Positions 20,701 through 30,893 of a stretch of DNA of 64,000 nt are shown piece after piece. The position numbers and the translations under genes were made by a program. Position 1 is the first letter of the stretch; every line of letters starts with the position of its first letter. This stretch comes from Bidens hawaiensis (taxonomy: Eukaryota > Streptophyta > Magnoliopsida > Asterales > Asteraceae): the NCBI GenBank assembly GCA_021521415.1, contig JAIQDT010007351.1, positions 61,569 through 125,568 on the forward strand. Reading direction: 5' to 3'. Under the pieces are notes generated by a model, which had not been told where the DNA came from, did not search any database, and saw nothing but the letters and a program-made list of their open reading frames with translations.

Positions 20701-23098
20701 TGCCTGCGTCAAGGAGTTCCTTGACTTGGGTTCTACACGCGTTAGTTTGTTCAGGCCCCATTACTCTGCGCTTTTGTACGACTGGCGTAACAGCCGGATC
20801 GCACTTGAGCTTATGCTCCGCCTTACTTCGGGGTACACCAGTCATGTCAGCTGGTGCCCACGCAAAGATGTCAGCGTTTTTCTCCCGTAAGCGTTTGAGT
20901 AAGGTGCGGGTGGGATCAACGATTGTTGGTCCAATGGTAACGGCCTGGTCGGGGTATTTGCCGTTGAAGGCCCATTTTTCTGGTTCAGTGATGGTTGGTT
21001 TAGCCTTCTTCGGTTTGGGTTTAGATGAAACAGATGCAATGCGTACCTGGGGAATGCCAGAGATCATCGCTACACCCTCAGCTGTTGGCCATCCCATCAT
21101 GCCGTGGACTGAAGATACCACGGCGTTGAATCTTGCCATCCCGTCTCTTCCGAATAGGATGTCGTACGTATGATGTGGCTTTTTCATCACGACAAAATCC
21201 ACGTCTTCTGTGCGTGAATGATTCCCATCAGTAAGAGTAACGGGGAAAGATAGGATACCCAGGGGTGTTTCTGTACTTCCGTCAAACCCTTCCATTGAAG
21301 CGTAGACCGTTTCCAAGCGTTCTTTGTCTTCATCATCCAGCTTATCAAAGAACTGCCTGTACATCACTGTCGACGAAGCGCCGTTGTCAGCAAGAGTGCG
21401 TGAAGTGATGTAGTGCCCCAGCTGGCTTCTGATGACGATGGGGCCTTCTTTGCTGGGGCCTCCTGGCACTCGCGGGAAGCGCACCTCAGCTTCCTTCCAC
21501 GCGCATGGTTCTGCCACCCGTCTTTTTCTTCCTCTGACCTTGCCATGAACCATGTTGATGCTGATATCGACGGGCTTTTGTCCGTTACCTCTGTACCGGT
21601 TGTCATTCCTTCCTCCCTTCCTGATCGATGCCACAAGATGTGCAAGCCTTCCATCCTTGACAAATGTCTCAATAATATCCTTCAAGGATGTGCACTCTTC
21701 AGTACCATGACCCTTTGTCCCGTGGAAATCACAGGATTTGCTTTGATCCGCATTAGGTTTCTGCCGGATCAATGGGGCTTTAGGCCATGGCAATTTTTCC
21801 GTGGCAAATATCTCCGTGACGCTCTTCGTGAGTGGCGTCCACCGGTGTTTTCGGTTTGAAGGGTGTGTGTTGTCCCTTCCGCCAACAAGAGGGCGAGAGC
21901 TGGATGAGGTGTCAAAGTTTACCCTTGACTGCCAAATACCTAGCCTCCTCTTTTTGTTCTGCCGGGCGATCCGGACATTGTTCTCTCTGGTCCTCTGCGT
22001 GTAGAGGTGTGTACTCTGGGGAAGATCCCTTCCCAGTTGCTTTTCCGTCTCGGCAAAGCGCTTTGCCGCCGTCATGATGGCATCCCAAGTTGATGGCATG
22101 CCATCCTTACCCGTCAATGTGCGGATAAGTTCTGGGTATTCGGCGCCTTGGATGAAGGCGGCGCGAACAAGGTCCTCACTTATGTTGCCGAGACTAAGCT
22201 TTTTGGAGTTGAAGCGAGTGATGAAGTCTAGTAAAGATTCATCCTCCTCTCTCACGCAGTTGAGGATCGTCCACTGCTCTTCAGTGTACTTCCTCTGTTG
22301 GCTGAAATGCTGGCTGAACTTGTTCTGAAAGTCCGCCCAGTCATATATGTGGTGGATCGGTAAACGATCGAACCATGCCCTGGCCGCTCCGACCAGAGTC
22401 ATCTGGAACATGTAGCACCACGTGGGTTCCGTCCAGTTGCTGACGGTAGCCCCCGCAATGAACCTGTTCAAATGGTCGTCTGGGTCGGATAGACCATCAT
22501 AAGTGCCAATGTTGGACATTTGTTTGGCACTTCTCGGGGCGATTGCTTCCGCAATGTCCCTTGCGAACTTTGACTTCCCTGCATTTGTAGCAGTTGGTCT
22601 AAAGGTTTTGGAAAAGTCACGCGGGTTTCTCTCCGCGATTGGTTTAAAGGCTTCCCCAAAATTCCTTTTTGGTTGGACGTCCGTTTCCTTACGCTTCCCT
22701 TTCGCTTTATGGCGAGGGTTCGCGTCGGTGTCGGACTCCAACTCGTCGTCTGAGTACTCGCAGTCACTGCTCATATTGAGGTGTTGGCGAGTACTGGCGA
22801 ATTCGTCAGCCTGTTGAACTGAACGCAAGCGTTCGTCCAATTCGGCTTGGAATTCTCTTTGCCGTGCTTCGGCCCACGCCTTCACTTGATCTAGTGTTGG
22901 GCGAGGGACCTTCGTTCGTTTTTCCAGTTGGGTGTCGGAGAACCCCAATGGAATATTTACTCCACTTGCCCCGGCTTGGGTAGTCGGGGTAGTGTTCGTA
23001 AGGATTGTATAACCGCCGGTGTTCCCCCCAGTTGCTGGGGTTGTTACCAGGGTTTCTTGGTCGGTTACTGGCCTTTGAACCGGAGTAACGTTAACCAT
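17750..23098 (-). CDS. gag-pol: Gag-pol polyprotein of the Tat retrotransposon (1782 aa)
   Basis: Encodes all proteins for retrotransposition in one open frame. Approximate residues: capsid domain 205-350 (AWFDRLP, FSQHFSQQRKY); variant zinc knuckle C-x2-H-x4-H-x4-C at 456-469; protease with D-N-G at 571; reverse transcriptase 757-1010 with YMDD at about 924; a degenerate RNase H at 1070-1190; a second RNase H from 1218 (LYTDGAAS, NNEAEYEAF, SADALSKL); integrase with HHCC from 1437 and a D,D35E core (AIDVTG about 1505, SDNGTNF about 1566, EVER about 1602). The ATG at 23096-23098 is the first AUG downstream of the LTR TATA box; the frame is open for another 74 codons upstream but has no AUG there. 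No stop or frameshift is visible, so the element may be competent to move. Confidence 0.93.
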   Translation of the reverse strand: MVNVTPVQRPVTDQETLVTTPATGGNTGGYTILTNTTPTTQAGASGVNIPLGFSDTQLEKRTKVPRPTLDQVKAWAEARQREFQAELDERLRSVQQADEFASTRQHLNMSSDCEYSDDELESDTDANPRHKAKGKRKETDVQPKRNFGEAFKPIAERNPRDFSKTFRPTATNAGKSKFARDIAEAIAPRSAKQMSNIGTYDGLSDPDDHLNRFIAGATVSNWTEPTWCYMFQMTLVGAARAWFDRLPIHHIYDWADFQNKFSQHFSQQRKYTEEQWTILNCVREEDESLLDFITRFNSKKLSLGNISEDLVRAAFIQGAEYPELIRTLTGKDGMPSTWDAIMTAAKRFAETEKQLGRDLPQSTHLYTQRTRENNVRIARQNKKRRLGIWQSRVNFDTSSSSRPLVGGRDNTHPSNRKHRWTPLTKSVTEIFATEKLPWPKAPLIRQKPNADQSKSCDFHGTKGHGTEECTSLKDIIETFVKDGRLAHLVASIRKGGRNDNRYRGNGQKPVDISINMVHGKVRGRKRRVAEPCAWKEAEVRFPRVPGGPSKEGPIVIRSQLGHYITSRTLADNGASSTVMYRQFFDKLDDEDKERLETVYASMEGFDGSTETPLGILSFPVTLTDGNHSRTEDVDFVVMKKPHHTYDILFGRDGMARFNAVVSSVHGMMGWPTAEGVAMISGIPQVRIASVSSKPKPKKAKPTITEPEKWAFNGKYPDQAVTIGPTIVDPTRTLLKRLREKNADIFAWAPADMTGVPRSKAEHKLKCDPAVTPVVQKRRVMGPEQTNACRTQVKELLDAGIVRVSRYQTWVANPVMVPKNDKQWRMCIDFKDLNKACPKDCYPLPEIDLKVDSLAPFRLKCFLDAYKGYHQIHMAIDDQDKTAFRTPDGTFCYKMMPFGLKNAGSTYQRLMDKEFHAQIGRNLEVYMDDLVIKSLEPEAMLKDIEETFNTLRKINMKLNPSKCSFGMEEGKFLGVIVTKDGFRANPEKVEAIVKMESPTTIKQAQTLNGRLVALNRFLANHADKSFPFVSTLRNCLKKTHFRWTPEAEAAFQEIRSRLIELPTLTAPQAGEELILYLSATDRATGAVLLVERKGIQMPIYYVSRVLTDVETRYSTLEKLVLALIHASRRLRRYFQGHPITILTNFKLSNVLGKPELSGRLAKWAIELGEYAIKYKPRPAIKGQVLADFIAEVPASREKECQEEAQPSPAQDVNDVRRLYTDGAASNEGSGAGLKLTNPAGQEYTYAIRLDFPSTNNEAEYEAFLAGLRIARKMGVKNLEAHVDSMLVANQINGTYTAVNDTMALYLAQAKTLMRDFSDCKVIHVKRSENKSADALSKLASLAFTHLGKDIRIELLEAPSVPHKEICVIQTSTETWMTPIINYLAAGILPESKTQARKLRCKALNYQLVNDILYRRNFLGPLLRCVDNQDADYLLREVHKGICGVHAGPRAVVAKLNNAGYFWPGMHTDALAYIRKCRSCQLYAPNTHRPKNELVPVTSSWPFQKWAIDVTGPFPTAAGNVQFLVVAIDYFTKWIEAKPLAQTTAKHIKKFIWEFIICRFGLPQNLVSDNGTNFADKKLQQWLKELQITHTFTSVAHPQGNGEVERANKSIVDGIKKRLSEHRSGWVDELPHVLWANRTLKKASTGETPFSLTYGTEAMVPVEIGLPSPRVLSQPEDNDAERRLDLMLTEERRDLAAVREENYKRQMQKYYNTRVKLCNFKEGDYILRNNEASNQERSGKLAPIWEGPYIIKEVLGKGAYRLERLDGTPIPRTWNGAQLRKCYM

Positions 23099-23142
23099 TT
23101 CTTCAGAAATTGTGAAAAAACTAAAATAGTTATAGCTTTTAT

Positions 23143-23158
23143 GCACGGATGGCGCCAA
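23143..23158 (-). other. Primer-binding site of the Tat element
   Basis: The minus strand reads TTGGCGCCATCCGTG directly after the 5' LTR end TCTTCA. The TGGCGCC core is shared by many plant Tat and Athila elements. The exact tRNA was not determined. Confidence 0.75.
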
Positions 23159-24178
23159 TGAAGAAACACTAAGTGACCCGGTACAGATTATAGATAATCT
23201 GGGGGTTAAGTAATGTTTCCCACGGATGAGGTCTAGCTGAGAAGGCTGTTCTTCAGGAGACCTGCAAAACAAACACCGTAAGCTCGTCACTGAGAAGGGG
23301 GGGTTCCTCCTTGTGACCACCCTCCGGCGTGAGAATCAGACTAGGTTGCTCTGAATATAAGTGTATATTAAGAGATTGCTAGATAACTGGATAGCAGATG
23401 ATCTTACCATTCCAAGATGTTGGAGTATTTATAGCCGAATGTAGGTTTCCAAGCAGGTACAGCCGGCTGAATAGTATTCCTGTTCTACCAACAGTGGACT
23501 ATGCACAGGCCATACTGGTTGGTGGGTAGGTTACGGCCAACAGTGACAAAGTCGGCTGCACTATTCCACCAACTGTAGATTATGCACGTCCCACCTACTG
23601 TGGATTGTACGCAGGCCATACTGGTTGGTGAAAAGGTTACGGCCAATAGTAACACTATTCCACCAACTGTAGGCTGTGCATGTCCCACAGTAAGGGTTGG
23701 TGAGTAGGCAGCGGCTAATAGTGACAAACAGTACTAGAGGGTGCTCCTCCTCGCACTGTTGTCGGTGAGCTGTCACCCTGTGATTGGCTCATGGGTTGTT
23801 CTGGTCAGATCGCCTGTCCTATCCATACCTTGGTAGGTATAGTACAAGAGATCTTTCAGAATCATAGACTGGCTCATTTAGGCGGGATTGTTCCCGCCTT
23901 GCTCATTCCTTCATGTGACTACTGAAGTATCTATTGTCTTGTGCGTGTAGCCCTGCTGTCTGCGGGTAGCCTTCCCTGATGGCTTGTATCCGCAACTGCG
24001 GGAACAGGCGGGGTACTTCACCATTGGGAGGCTTTCCCTGCGTGTACAGCTTGCGTACTGCGCGTAAGGTTCTATGAGCATGGTGGGTCCTGCGGGAGCA
24101 GATGGTCTTTGCGCAGACGTCCCTGTTCAAGGTGAGTCTTGCGGGACCAACTGGGCTCTGCTGGGACCTACCTCTTCA
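23159..24178 (-). repeat. Tat element 5' LTR (1020 bp)
   Basis: Partner of 11713-12732. Ends are TGAAGA and TCTTCA, followed outside by the target duplication AGTGT (24179-24183). Confidence 0.95.
23426..23433 (-). promoter_or_regulatory. TATA box in the 5' LTR driving gag-pol
   Basis: The minus strand reads TATAAATA, preceded by ggc and followed by ctccaacatcttgg. It lies about 745 bases into the LTR, leaving roughly 240 bases of R plus U5. No ATG occurs on the minus strand between a start site near 23400 and the gag-pol ATG at 23098. Confidence 0.6.
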
Positions 24179-24183
24179 AGTGT

Positions 24184-25539
24184 GTAGTGGCCAGTCACCC
24201 ACCCTTTCTGTCAAGTTTAGGCTCTCTTTCTTTAGTTTAGTTTAATTTTATTTAGGTAGTTTTTTATTTTGTTTAGTATTATTCCTTTCATTTATTTTCT
24301 TGACTAATTATTTCGTTTTTATTTGCTTTTTTCATACCGAGCCTATTTTGATCAAACCCATTTAATTTGACCTATATTTTTTACCCTCCCCTACCGAAAA
24401 TTTCTAGATTCACAAGTGGTCTATTCTGGCAGCCATTAAGACTAACTACAACCAAAAAAATCTATGTTCTGATAGTTTCAAATTACATAAAATCAACAAA
24501 CACTAAAAAATAATTGCTAGATTTTCAATAGCAAATTGTAAAAAAAAAATGGGGGCCTTAGCACATAATTTCTAACCTTATGAAATAAGCCAACATGTTG
24601 TACACTTGCATAAGATTTGAACTTTGAAGTCTTCATACCCATTCACTGAAAATAGTTAATTTTGACTCGTTCATGAAAATCGACAAGTTTGACATGTTTC
24701 ATGTCATGAGAAGTTTGACCCATTAATTAAAAACAATAATTTTATCTCATTTATGAAAAATGGTAATTTTGACACGTTCACTTAAAATGACAGTCTTGAC
24801 CCGTTGCTAATTAAAACTAATATGTTGGCTCCATTACTATAATTGAAAATTTTGACCCGTTTACTAAAATTATAATTTTTATTCGTTCACTAAAAATGGT
24901 AAACTTTACCTACCCGGTTAACATCTACACAAATTTCCTTATACGCTTCACACGCAATAAAACGAAACATATATCGAAGTTCCTAAATGAACATAAAACA
25001 TCCAACTAGTTAAAAATACCACATCAGCCGCAGCTACAACATTCATGTTGCTTGGCCACCGTTGACAATTGAAACCTTGGTTACATTGTAAGGAAACGAA
25101 GATATTACTCTGTATAATCAAAATTACTATAAAAATGTTAATTTTTAATGGTAAAAGCTACAAACCCAATTAAAGAAATACATTTTCAAAATGGCACGTT
25201 TTGACTCGCCCTTATTTTGCTCAAAGCTTGTTTTGACCCGTAAGTCACCCAACCAAATCCCCCTGTTTTGCCACGCTTACATTTATCTGGTGGGTTAAAT
25301 GTCTAAGGTTTAGTAATACATTTTTGTTTTTGCTTTTTTTGGTTTATTTATTTTATTAGTAAAAACAGTGGGGCCCATGAGATTGTTAATAACTCTTTTT
25401 CTTTTTTAAACTTAGGGGTATTTTGGTTATTTCAGGTGCACTTTGCATAAAAAGTAACCTCAATTTATTTTAGGGACCAATGGTGATATGTTTGTGCAAT
25501 GGATCTTATATTCGAACACCACCCCCTTGATGTATGAAC
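24184..25539. other. Intergenic, AT-rich
   Basis: No gene recognised. Repeated short phrases resembling 'ttttgacccgttcac' occur between 24650 and 24910 but do not form a clean array. Confidence 0.5.
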
Positions 25540-26352
25540 AACTCTATGCGGCTCGTATAGGGGCTATACGACGTATAATATAGCCCACCTTTTATTGACA
25601 TACGTACGGAGGGGACATGATGGTAGCTTTTTTCAGTCTATACGAGCCATATAGATCCTATACGAGCCGTATAGGTTTCCTGGCTCGTATAGCCACCTAC
25701 CACATGTGACCTATACGAGTCGTATAGGGGCTATATAACTCGTATAGACAGCATGTCAGTATGCACTCTGACAGGAGATTTATAATTATTTTCTGGTCTA
25801 TATAAACCGTATGGATGGTATACGACCAGTACAGACCAGGTATCCAGATCTTCTTGCTCCAACAATGTAAGGTTTTTGTGCTGTTTTGTATGATTATACC
25901 AAGAGTTGAGTTAATACGAGTCAAAACATATACATCAATAAATGGAATTATTTTTCTAACACTATATTTTAAAAGCTTAGATAACTCATATAGGTGTCAA
26001 CCAGCACAGATGGCATGACATCTAAATTCTAAAAAGTCGTTACCCCCGAAACGCTCATGTTGTTCGTAGGTGTTGGATTAATATGGAGCAAAATATTTAC
26101 TTTTAAATTACATGTTTATGTTTTATAACCAACTCGATTGTTATTTTTAATATTTTTTAAATTTTAAAGTAATTCAAAAAAAACAAAAAAAACTATACGA
26201 GTCAAATAGCCGCTATACGAGTCATATAGCCCTCTACTGCTCGTATAGGGGCTATACGATAAGGGAACAAGATGTGACACTAGCCGACAAAAAATGACAT
26301 AACTCCACACCTATACGACTCGTATAGCCCCTATACGAATTGTATAGGTTCT
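25540..26352. repeat. Two clusters of the near-palindrome CTATACGAGNCGTATAG
   Basis: Copies and half-copies of ctatacgag / ctcgtatag recur in 25548-25835 and 26192-26352, separated by ordinary AT-rich DNA. The best units, such as ctatacgagtcgtatagg near 25711, are almost perfect 16-bp palindromes. No terminal structure or coding was found, and the family is not recognised. Confidence 0.6.
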
Positions 26353-26509
26353 CTTGGTGCTTGAATAACCTTCCAAGTGTGTGTATAACCCAAGCCTTGT
26401 GAAAACATTTGGCCTAAAGTTATAATTTTGATCCTGTTTTGACCCGTTTTTGCCAAGCATATATTTGACTACTGGGTTAAAAGTCTAAATTACTCTTGAA
26501 GATTTATAC

Positions 26510-27250
26510 CTTTCTTTGTGCTTCTCAAGAAACTGAGCCAAAGATGCCTTGCGCGCTTGGGAAACAGCTGAATACCACAAATTAATTGCCAACTTTCGTA
26601 TATAACTTGAAACACGTTGAAGGAAAAATCTTTAAAGTAATAAAATATTACCTGATTTCATAACTTCTTCAAATGGACTAATAATTCTTGAGCTATCCAC
26701 TTTGCTAACATGTAAACATGAGCCGCTGAACGTTGTAGCACCTTCATCTTTGTAAGTGGGGCCAAGAGGGTGTGAGGACACCGATATTGGGCTTGAGATG
26801 CCTAAGCAGGGCTGCAGGTAAATCGGTTGAGTCACATAACCATGTTTCCTATAGGTGTTCCTGAAACCGGCACCTAGGCTTGAACCCTAGCCTGAGGTGT
26901 GCTTGCGGTTGCGGATACACCATTTCCCACCAAGAACACAATAGGTTGAGCCTAAATAAAATAGTTAAGAAGATATAAAGACTCTAAGTCTTTTCATCAA
27001 GATTTCGTTTTTGACAATAAATATTTGATTTATATACCTTCTCAGGGGAGATATCATCATACACATTTACTATCCTACCATAAAAGATGGTTAGTTGAGC
27101 GGGAGTACAAGAAACCTTGGAATTATTATACCTTCAATAAATAATAATTAAAAAACCATCATCTCAAAATGAATAAAAGTATAAAACAACACAAAATTCA
27201 TGCCAATGTTCGATGGTTCCAGCAAGAAAGAAGCCAATAGACGGAACCGC
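26510..27250 (-). pseudogene. JAZ (TIFY) jasmonate-signalling repressor pseudogene
   Basis: JAZ proteins repress jasmonate responses in the nucleus; TIFY binds NINJA and Jas binds COI1 and MYC factors. On the minus strand: an exon remnant 27194-27250 (AVPSIGFFLAGTIEHWHEF); a TIFY exon 27038-27115 with TIFYGR at 27074-27091 then VNVYDDISPEK; an exon 26652-26951 starting AQPIVFLVGNGVSATAS and later GISSPISVSSHP; and a Jas exon 26510-26567 reading SQARKASLAQFLEKHKER. Splice sites are GT-AG, and the 26652/26567 junction keeps phase. Damage: TAG at 26874-26876 and a frameshift near 26840. The final PY part of Jas and the N-terminus were not found. The JAZ3/JAZ4 (TIFY6) subgroup is suggested by the SSPxSVSSHP segment from memory. 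A truncated live gene is unlikely given the stop plus frameshift. Confidence 0.75.
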
Positions 27251-28842
27251 AACTTCATTTCTTCATGTCATTTTCACATGGGTGGGGTAGTTGATAAATT
27301 TGGTTGAGGTCCACCTGGACTATTAAAATTAAAAGCAGTAGTCACCTAATTGCAATACAAAATATAGCAATGCCAAATCTGAAATGAAGAACACCAACGT
27401 CTCTCAGACGGATTTTCCTTAGAAAATTTGGGTTTGTAAAGATTTAGACACGCTGAAATGTACCTTCATCAATTCTACATCATGCCATGGCCTCTTATCT
27501 GATCTAAGACATCCACCTTTATTCGGGCATGAACCCGAATTGCCAGAAAATCTGGCAAATACACAAGAAAAACTGAAACAAAGATGCAGATGGTCAACTT
27601 AATATCACACATACACAAAAACAATCAATCTGTTAACTTTTAAAAATTTATCATATCACAAAAATTATCAAAACAATCAATCTGTCAACTTTTAAAAATC
27701 TATCATATCACAAAAATTATCAGATTATTTGTTTACTTTAAAACTTTCTTTAAAACTTTCTGTTTCATGAATCAACCGAATTGGGTCAATTAGGACAAAG
27801 AAAAATATACCTTGAGCAGTGTAGCTAGAGGTGGCAAATGGGTTGGTTTGGGTCAAACGAGTCATGGGTTGAAATGGGTTTGAGTCGAAACGGGTTAGGG
27901 TCAGAATGGGTCAACTAAAAAAAGGGTTATTTTGGTTTGGGTCGGAACTAGTCAAAACGGGTTTTAGGTATTTTTTTCGTTAACGAGAATAGCGGCGGAA
28001 ACATTTTAGTATTTTTAGATTTTTTATTTTTTATTTATATTTTGATTTATGATTTTTTTATTATTTATTTTGATTTTTTTTCTAAGGAGTTTCCTATTAA
28101 GAACAAAAACCCCTCAAAAAAATATTCAAAAATAATAATAAAAAAAACTATAACTCAAAATATAAATCAAAAACAAAAAAATAAAAAAAAAACTAAAATG
28201 TTTTCCTTCGTTGTCCTCGTTCCATAAAAAAAACCACCGTAAAATCAAACCGAAACCGAAAAGTCGACGGAAATGAAACAAAAAGCCAAAATTGTAACAT
28301 CCTAAAATTTATAATGTTAAATAAAGAAAGTTACGTTTAGTGATTTCGCGTTATTAATTAATTAATATCGAGTAAAGAACGGATCATGGATTTAGATTAA
28401 TTGAGATGGGTTAAATGAGAATGGGCCTTAGGTCCATGGGCTTTAAGGGATATAAATATCCCCTAAACCAACCTAAAACCCTAAACCCTCATTTCATTTC
28501 CATCATAATCTCTACACACTCCAAACACACACACACCATAAACGAGCAAGATCCGAGAGAGAGTAAACGTTAGTTGGTATTAGATCTTATTACACGAGAT
28601 CTAGAGCGCATAAACAAGCTAACCAAGATCGAACGAGCGCTAAAGGTATGTTCTTGACCTTTAAAGTTTACGTTTTATTGAACTTTTAGCCTTTTGAATG
28701 TCCTTAAGCTTAAAGATCCAAGCTTTATAGTATATACGGGATATATATACGACCGAAAATGGTTAGGGAACGTAGTGGGTGATGTCGAACCATAACAAGG
28801 GTATTAAAATCGCCAAAATGCTTGATAAAAACCAAACCCGTA

Positions 28843-29152
28843 GCTGAACTGGGCAACTTCGCCTGCGAACTGGGCAACTTCGCCTGCAAACTGATAACTT
28901 CGCCTGCAAAAGCTTAACTTCGCCTTCAAAGCTTAACTTCGCCTTCAAAGTTTAACTTCGCCTACGGCCAAGTTCACCTAACTGGTAACTTCGCCTAAGG
29001 CCAAGTTCGCCTAATTGATAACTTCGCCTAAGACCAAGTTCGCCTAATTGATAACTTCGCCTACGGCCAAGTTCGCCTAACTGATAACTTCGCCTAAAGC
29101 TAAGTTCGCTTAAGGTTTAACTTCGCCTAAAGTTAAGTTCGCTTAGAAAATA
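28843..29152. repeat. Tandem array of taacttcgcct units in LTR family A copy 1
   Basis: About 15 occurrences of acttcgcct and a complementary-looking partner caagttcgcct alternate in 15-30-bp units. The array sits between the promoter side and the GC-rich block, the slot that holds different arrays in the other two copies. Confidence 0.8.
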
Positions 29153-29728
29153 AATTAAAAACCTAATGAAAAATGTGTTAAGACAGTTAATGGAAATTTT
29201 TCCAAGCTGACCTGGCAGCTCGACCCCAGCCAGGGGCTCTGCCCCTTGGACCCTGCTAGGGGCTGCCGCCCCTAGACCCCGCTGCCAGGGGCACTGTCCC
29301 CGGACCCCCGTTCGTTGTGGGTCATATAAAGATAGAAATACAACATGAGTAGTAGTAGTTAATTGATACGTATACTTGTTATACAGTCAGCCGTGCACAA
29401 CTGAAGAAAGGGATAACTATTAACGGAGAGCGTAACAGGATTCGGGTGAGTTTCTAGCCCCAATTATGTGTTATGTTTTCGGGGCTGTGTACATACTCGA
29501 TATGTTTGTTAATACGCTTATCCTAAGAGATAAGTGTATGCCTTATGTGAATGATGTGATATGTATGAATGATGGCTTGACGGTACGTGAACGATCTTCG
29601 GATATTGCACGTACTGTCAGGTTGTAACGCTAAGTATAAGGTAAGTATGATATGTATGCTTATGTGTATGAATGTGATAAAGTTAATAAAAGAAGGAAAT
29701 GATGGTTGTATGGTTACGAAGAGGGTAC

Positions 29729-30006
29729 CGAGCCCTAATAATACTCGAGGTATGATGTATGGTTGTATGGTAACGAAGAGGGAATCGAACCCTACTAATA
29801 TTCGAGAACTAGGGAACCGAACCTTACTAATATTCGAGGAAAGAGGGTACCGAGCCCTAATAATACTCGAGGAAAGAGGGTACCGAGCCCTAATAATACT
29901 CGAGGAAGGAGGGTACCGAGCCCTAATAATACTCGAGGAAGGAGGGTACCGAGCCCTAATAATACTCGAGGAAGGAGGGTACCGAGCCCTAATAATACTC
30001 GAGGAA
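29729..30006. repeat. 33-bp minisatellite in LTR family A copy 1
   Basis: About seven units containing gggtaccgagccctaataat then actcgaggaa. Because 33 is a multiple of three, one frame is open and gives a repetitive ALIILEE-type peptide that is not a real protein. The related array in copy 2 is at 40210-40320. Confidence 0.85.
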
Positions 30007-30893
30007 TGTAGGGCGTAATGCTCTTTATAACGTAAGATATGAAAGTAAGTTAATACAAAAGAAAGTATGAAAGTATGAAAGTATGAATGAAAGAATATAA
30101 GTTTATGTGTATTGTATAATGTATGATTAACTAGAACTCACTCAGCGTAGCTGACTTTTAGTATGCACGCAGGTGAGTAGGATAAGGCAGCTCGCTTGAG
30201 GAGACACGTGGCACTGAATAAGAGGCTGGCATCGGAAGACTCAAGACGTTTAAGTTTAATGTTTCGTTTATTTTGAAAGACAAAATGATGTTTTAAGACA
30301 AGACGTGTTTTGTTATGAAATGTTTTATGAAAGCTTTTATATTCCGCGAAAGTTTTAATTAACTCTGATATTTAGAACTGTGTTTATGAGTAAATCCAAC
30401 ACGAAAGTAGGGCTACCGGTAACGGGGCCTTACAAAAATCGAACCAAATAAATCGAAATCAAAAAATCAATCAAAACGAAACTAAAAAAACTGAAACCGA
30501 ACAAAAACGAAACAGAAAACCAAAAACGAGTTCGGAACCGACCAAAAAGAAACAAAAACCCAATCCGACCTGTGTGAAAACTCGTGTTGGCTTGAAACTT
30601 GAACGGAACCCGTTCAATCTCAAACTCGTTTCGTGCCAAAACCTGTCTCATGCGGAAACCCGTTCCGATCCGAAACCTGCCATATTTCCTTAGGACACTA
30701 ACCCACAACGATCCATTTCTTTGAATATGGCGACCCAATTTGACCCAAAAATTACAAGATGAAATTTTAAATGACCCATTTTGACCCACTTAGTTAAAAT
30801 TTCTGACCCAGACCAACCCATTTTATTTTTAAAACAACCCAAATTGACTCATTTAAAATGGTTTGGGTCAAGATTGCCACCCCTAAGTGTAGA

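Larger units (their letters stand above)
11713..24178 (-). mobile_element. Complete Ty3/gypsy retrotransposon, Tat lineage (12.5 kb)
   Basis: Two 1020-bp LTRs with ends TGAAGA...TCTTCA bound the element, and the 5-bp target duplication AGTGT is present at 11708-11712 and 24179-24183. The primer-binding site (TTGGCGCCATCCGTG on the minus strand) and polypurine tract orient it minus. Gag-pol is one uninterrupted frame with domain order gag, protease, RT, RNase H, second RNase H, integrase. The second RNase H, large size and an antisense extra gene between pol and the 3' LTR fit the Tat clade (Retand/RIRE2/Grande relatives). The LTRs differ at about four positions, so insertion was recent. Confidence 0.95.
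28293..30434 (+). mobile_element. Solo LTR, family A copy 1 (2142 bp)
   Basis: Starts TGTAACATCC, ends GGGGCCTTACA, and is flanked by a perfect 5-bp duplication AAAAT (28288-28292 and 30435-30439). It holds a TATA-like tataaatat near 28450, then two tandem arrays separated by a GC-rich aggggctctgcccc segment (about 29229-29315). No internal retrotransposon region is attached. Homologous to 39769-41648 and 53426-56762. Confidence 0.85.
27826..30885. mobile_element. hAT-type non-autonomous element carrying a solo LTR
   Basis: Terminal inverted repeats TAGAGGTGGCAAATGGG (left) and TAGGGGTGGCAATCTTG (right, complement), both continuing into GGTTTGGGTC-type sequence. The flanking 8-bp duplication is agtgtagc (27818-27825) and agtgtaga (30886-30893), 7 of 8 matching. 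There is no transposase. About 920 bp belongs to the element itself; the rest is the LTR at 28293-30434. The interior is rich in aaaccgaaac and shares a core with 44301-45133. Confidence 0.75.

Noticed and set aside
20700..21173. Plus-strand frames opposite gag-pol
   Set aside because: Shadows of the polyprotein, with no domains.
23099..23320. N-terminal extension of gag-pol starting inside the LTR
   Set aside because: The upstream start would be a GTG, and no ATG occurs in the extension; the ATG at 23098 is the first after the LTR TATA box.
28843..30006. CRISPR-like repeat arrays
   Set aside because: Repeats are direct, spacer-less and inside a plant LTR; the organism is eukaryotic.
29587..30018. 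Long repetitive frame with ALIILEE repeats
   Set aside because: It is the 33-bp minisatellite of a solo LTR read in frame, with no start context or family.
30430..30789. Minus-strand 119-codon frame
   Set aside because: Same purine-rich core, inside the hAT element; no protein family.
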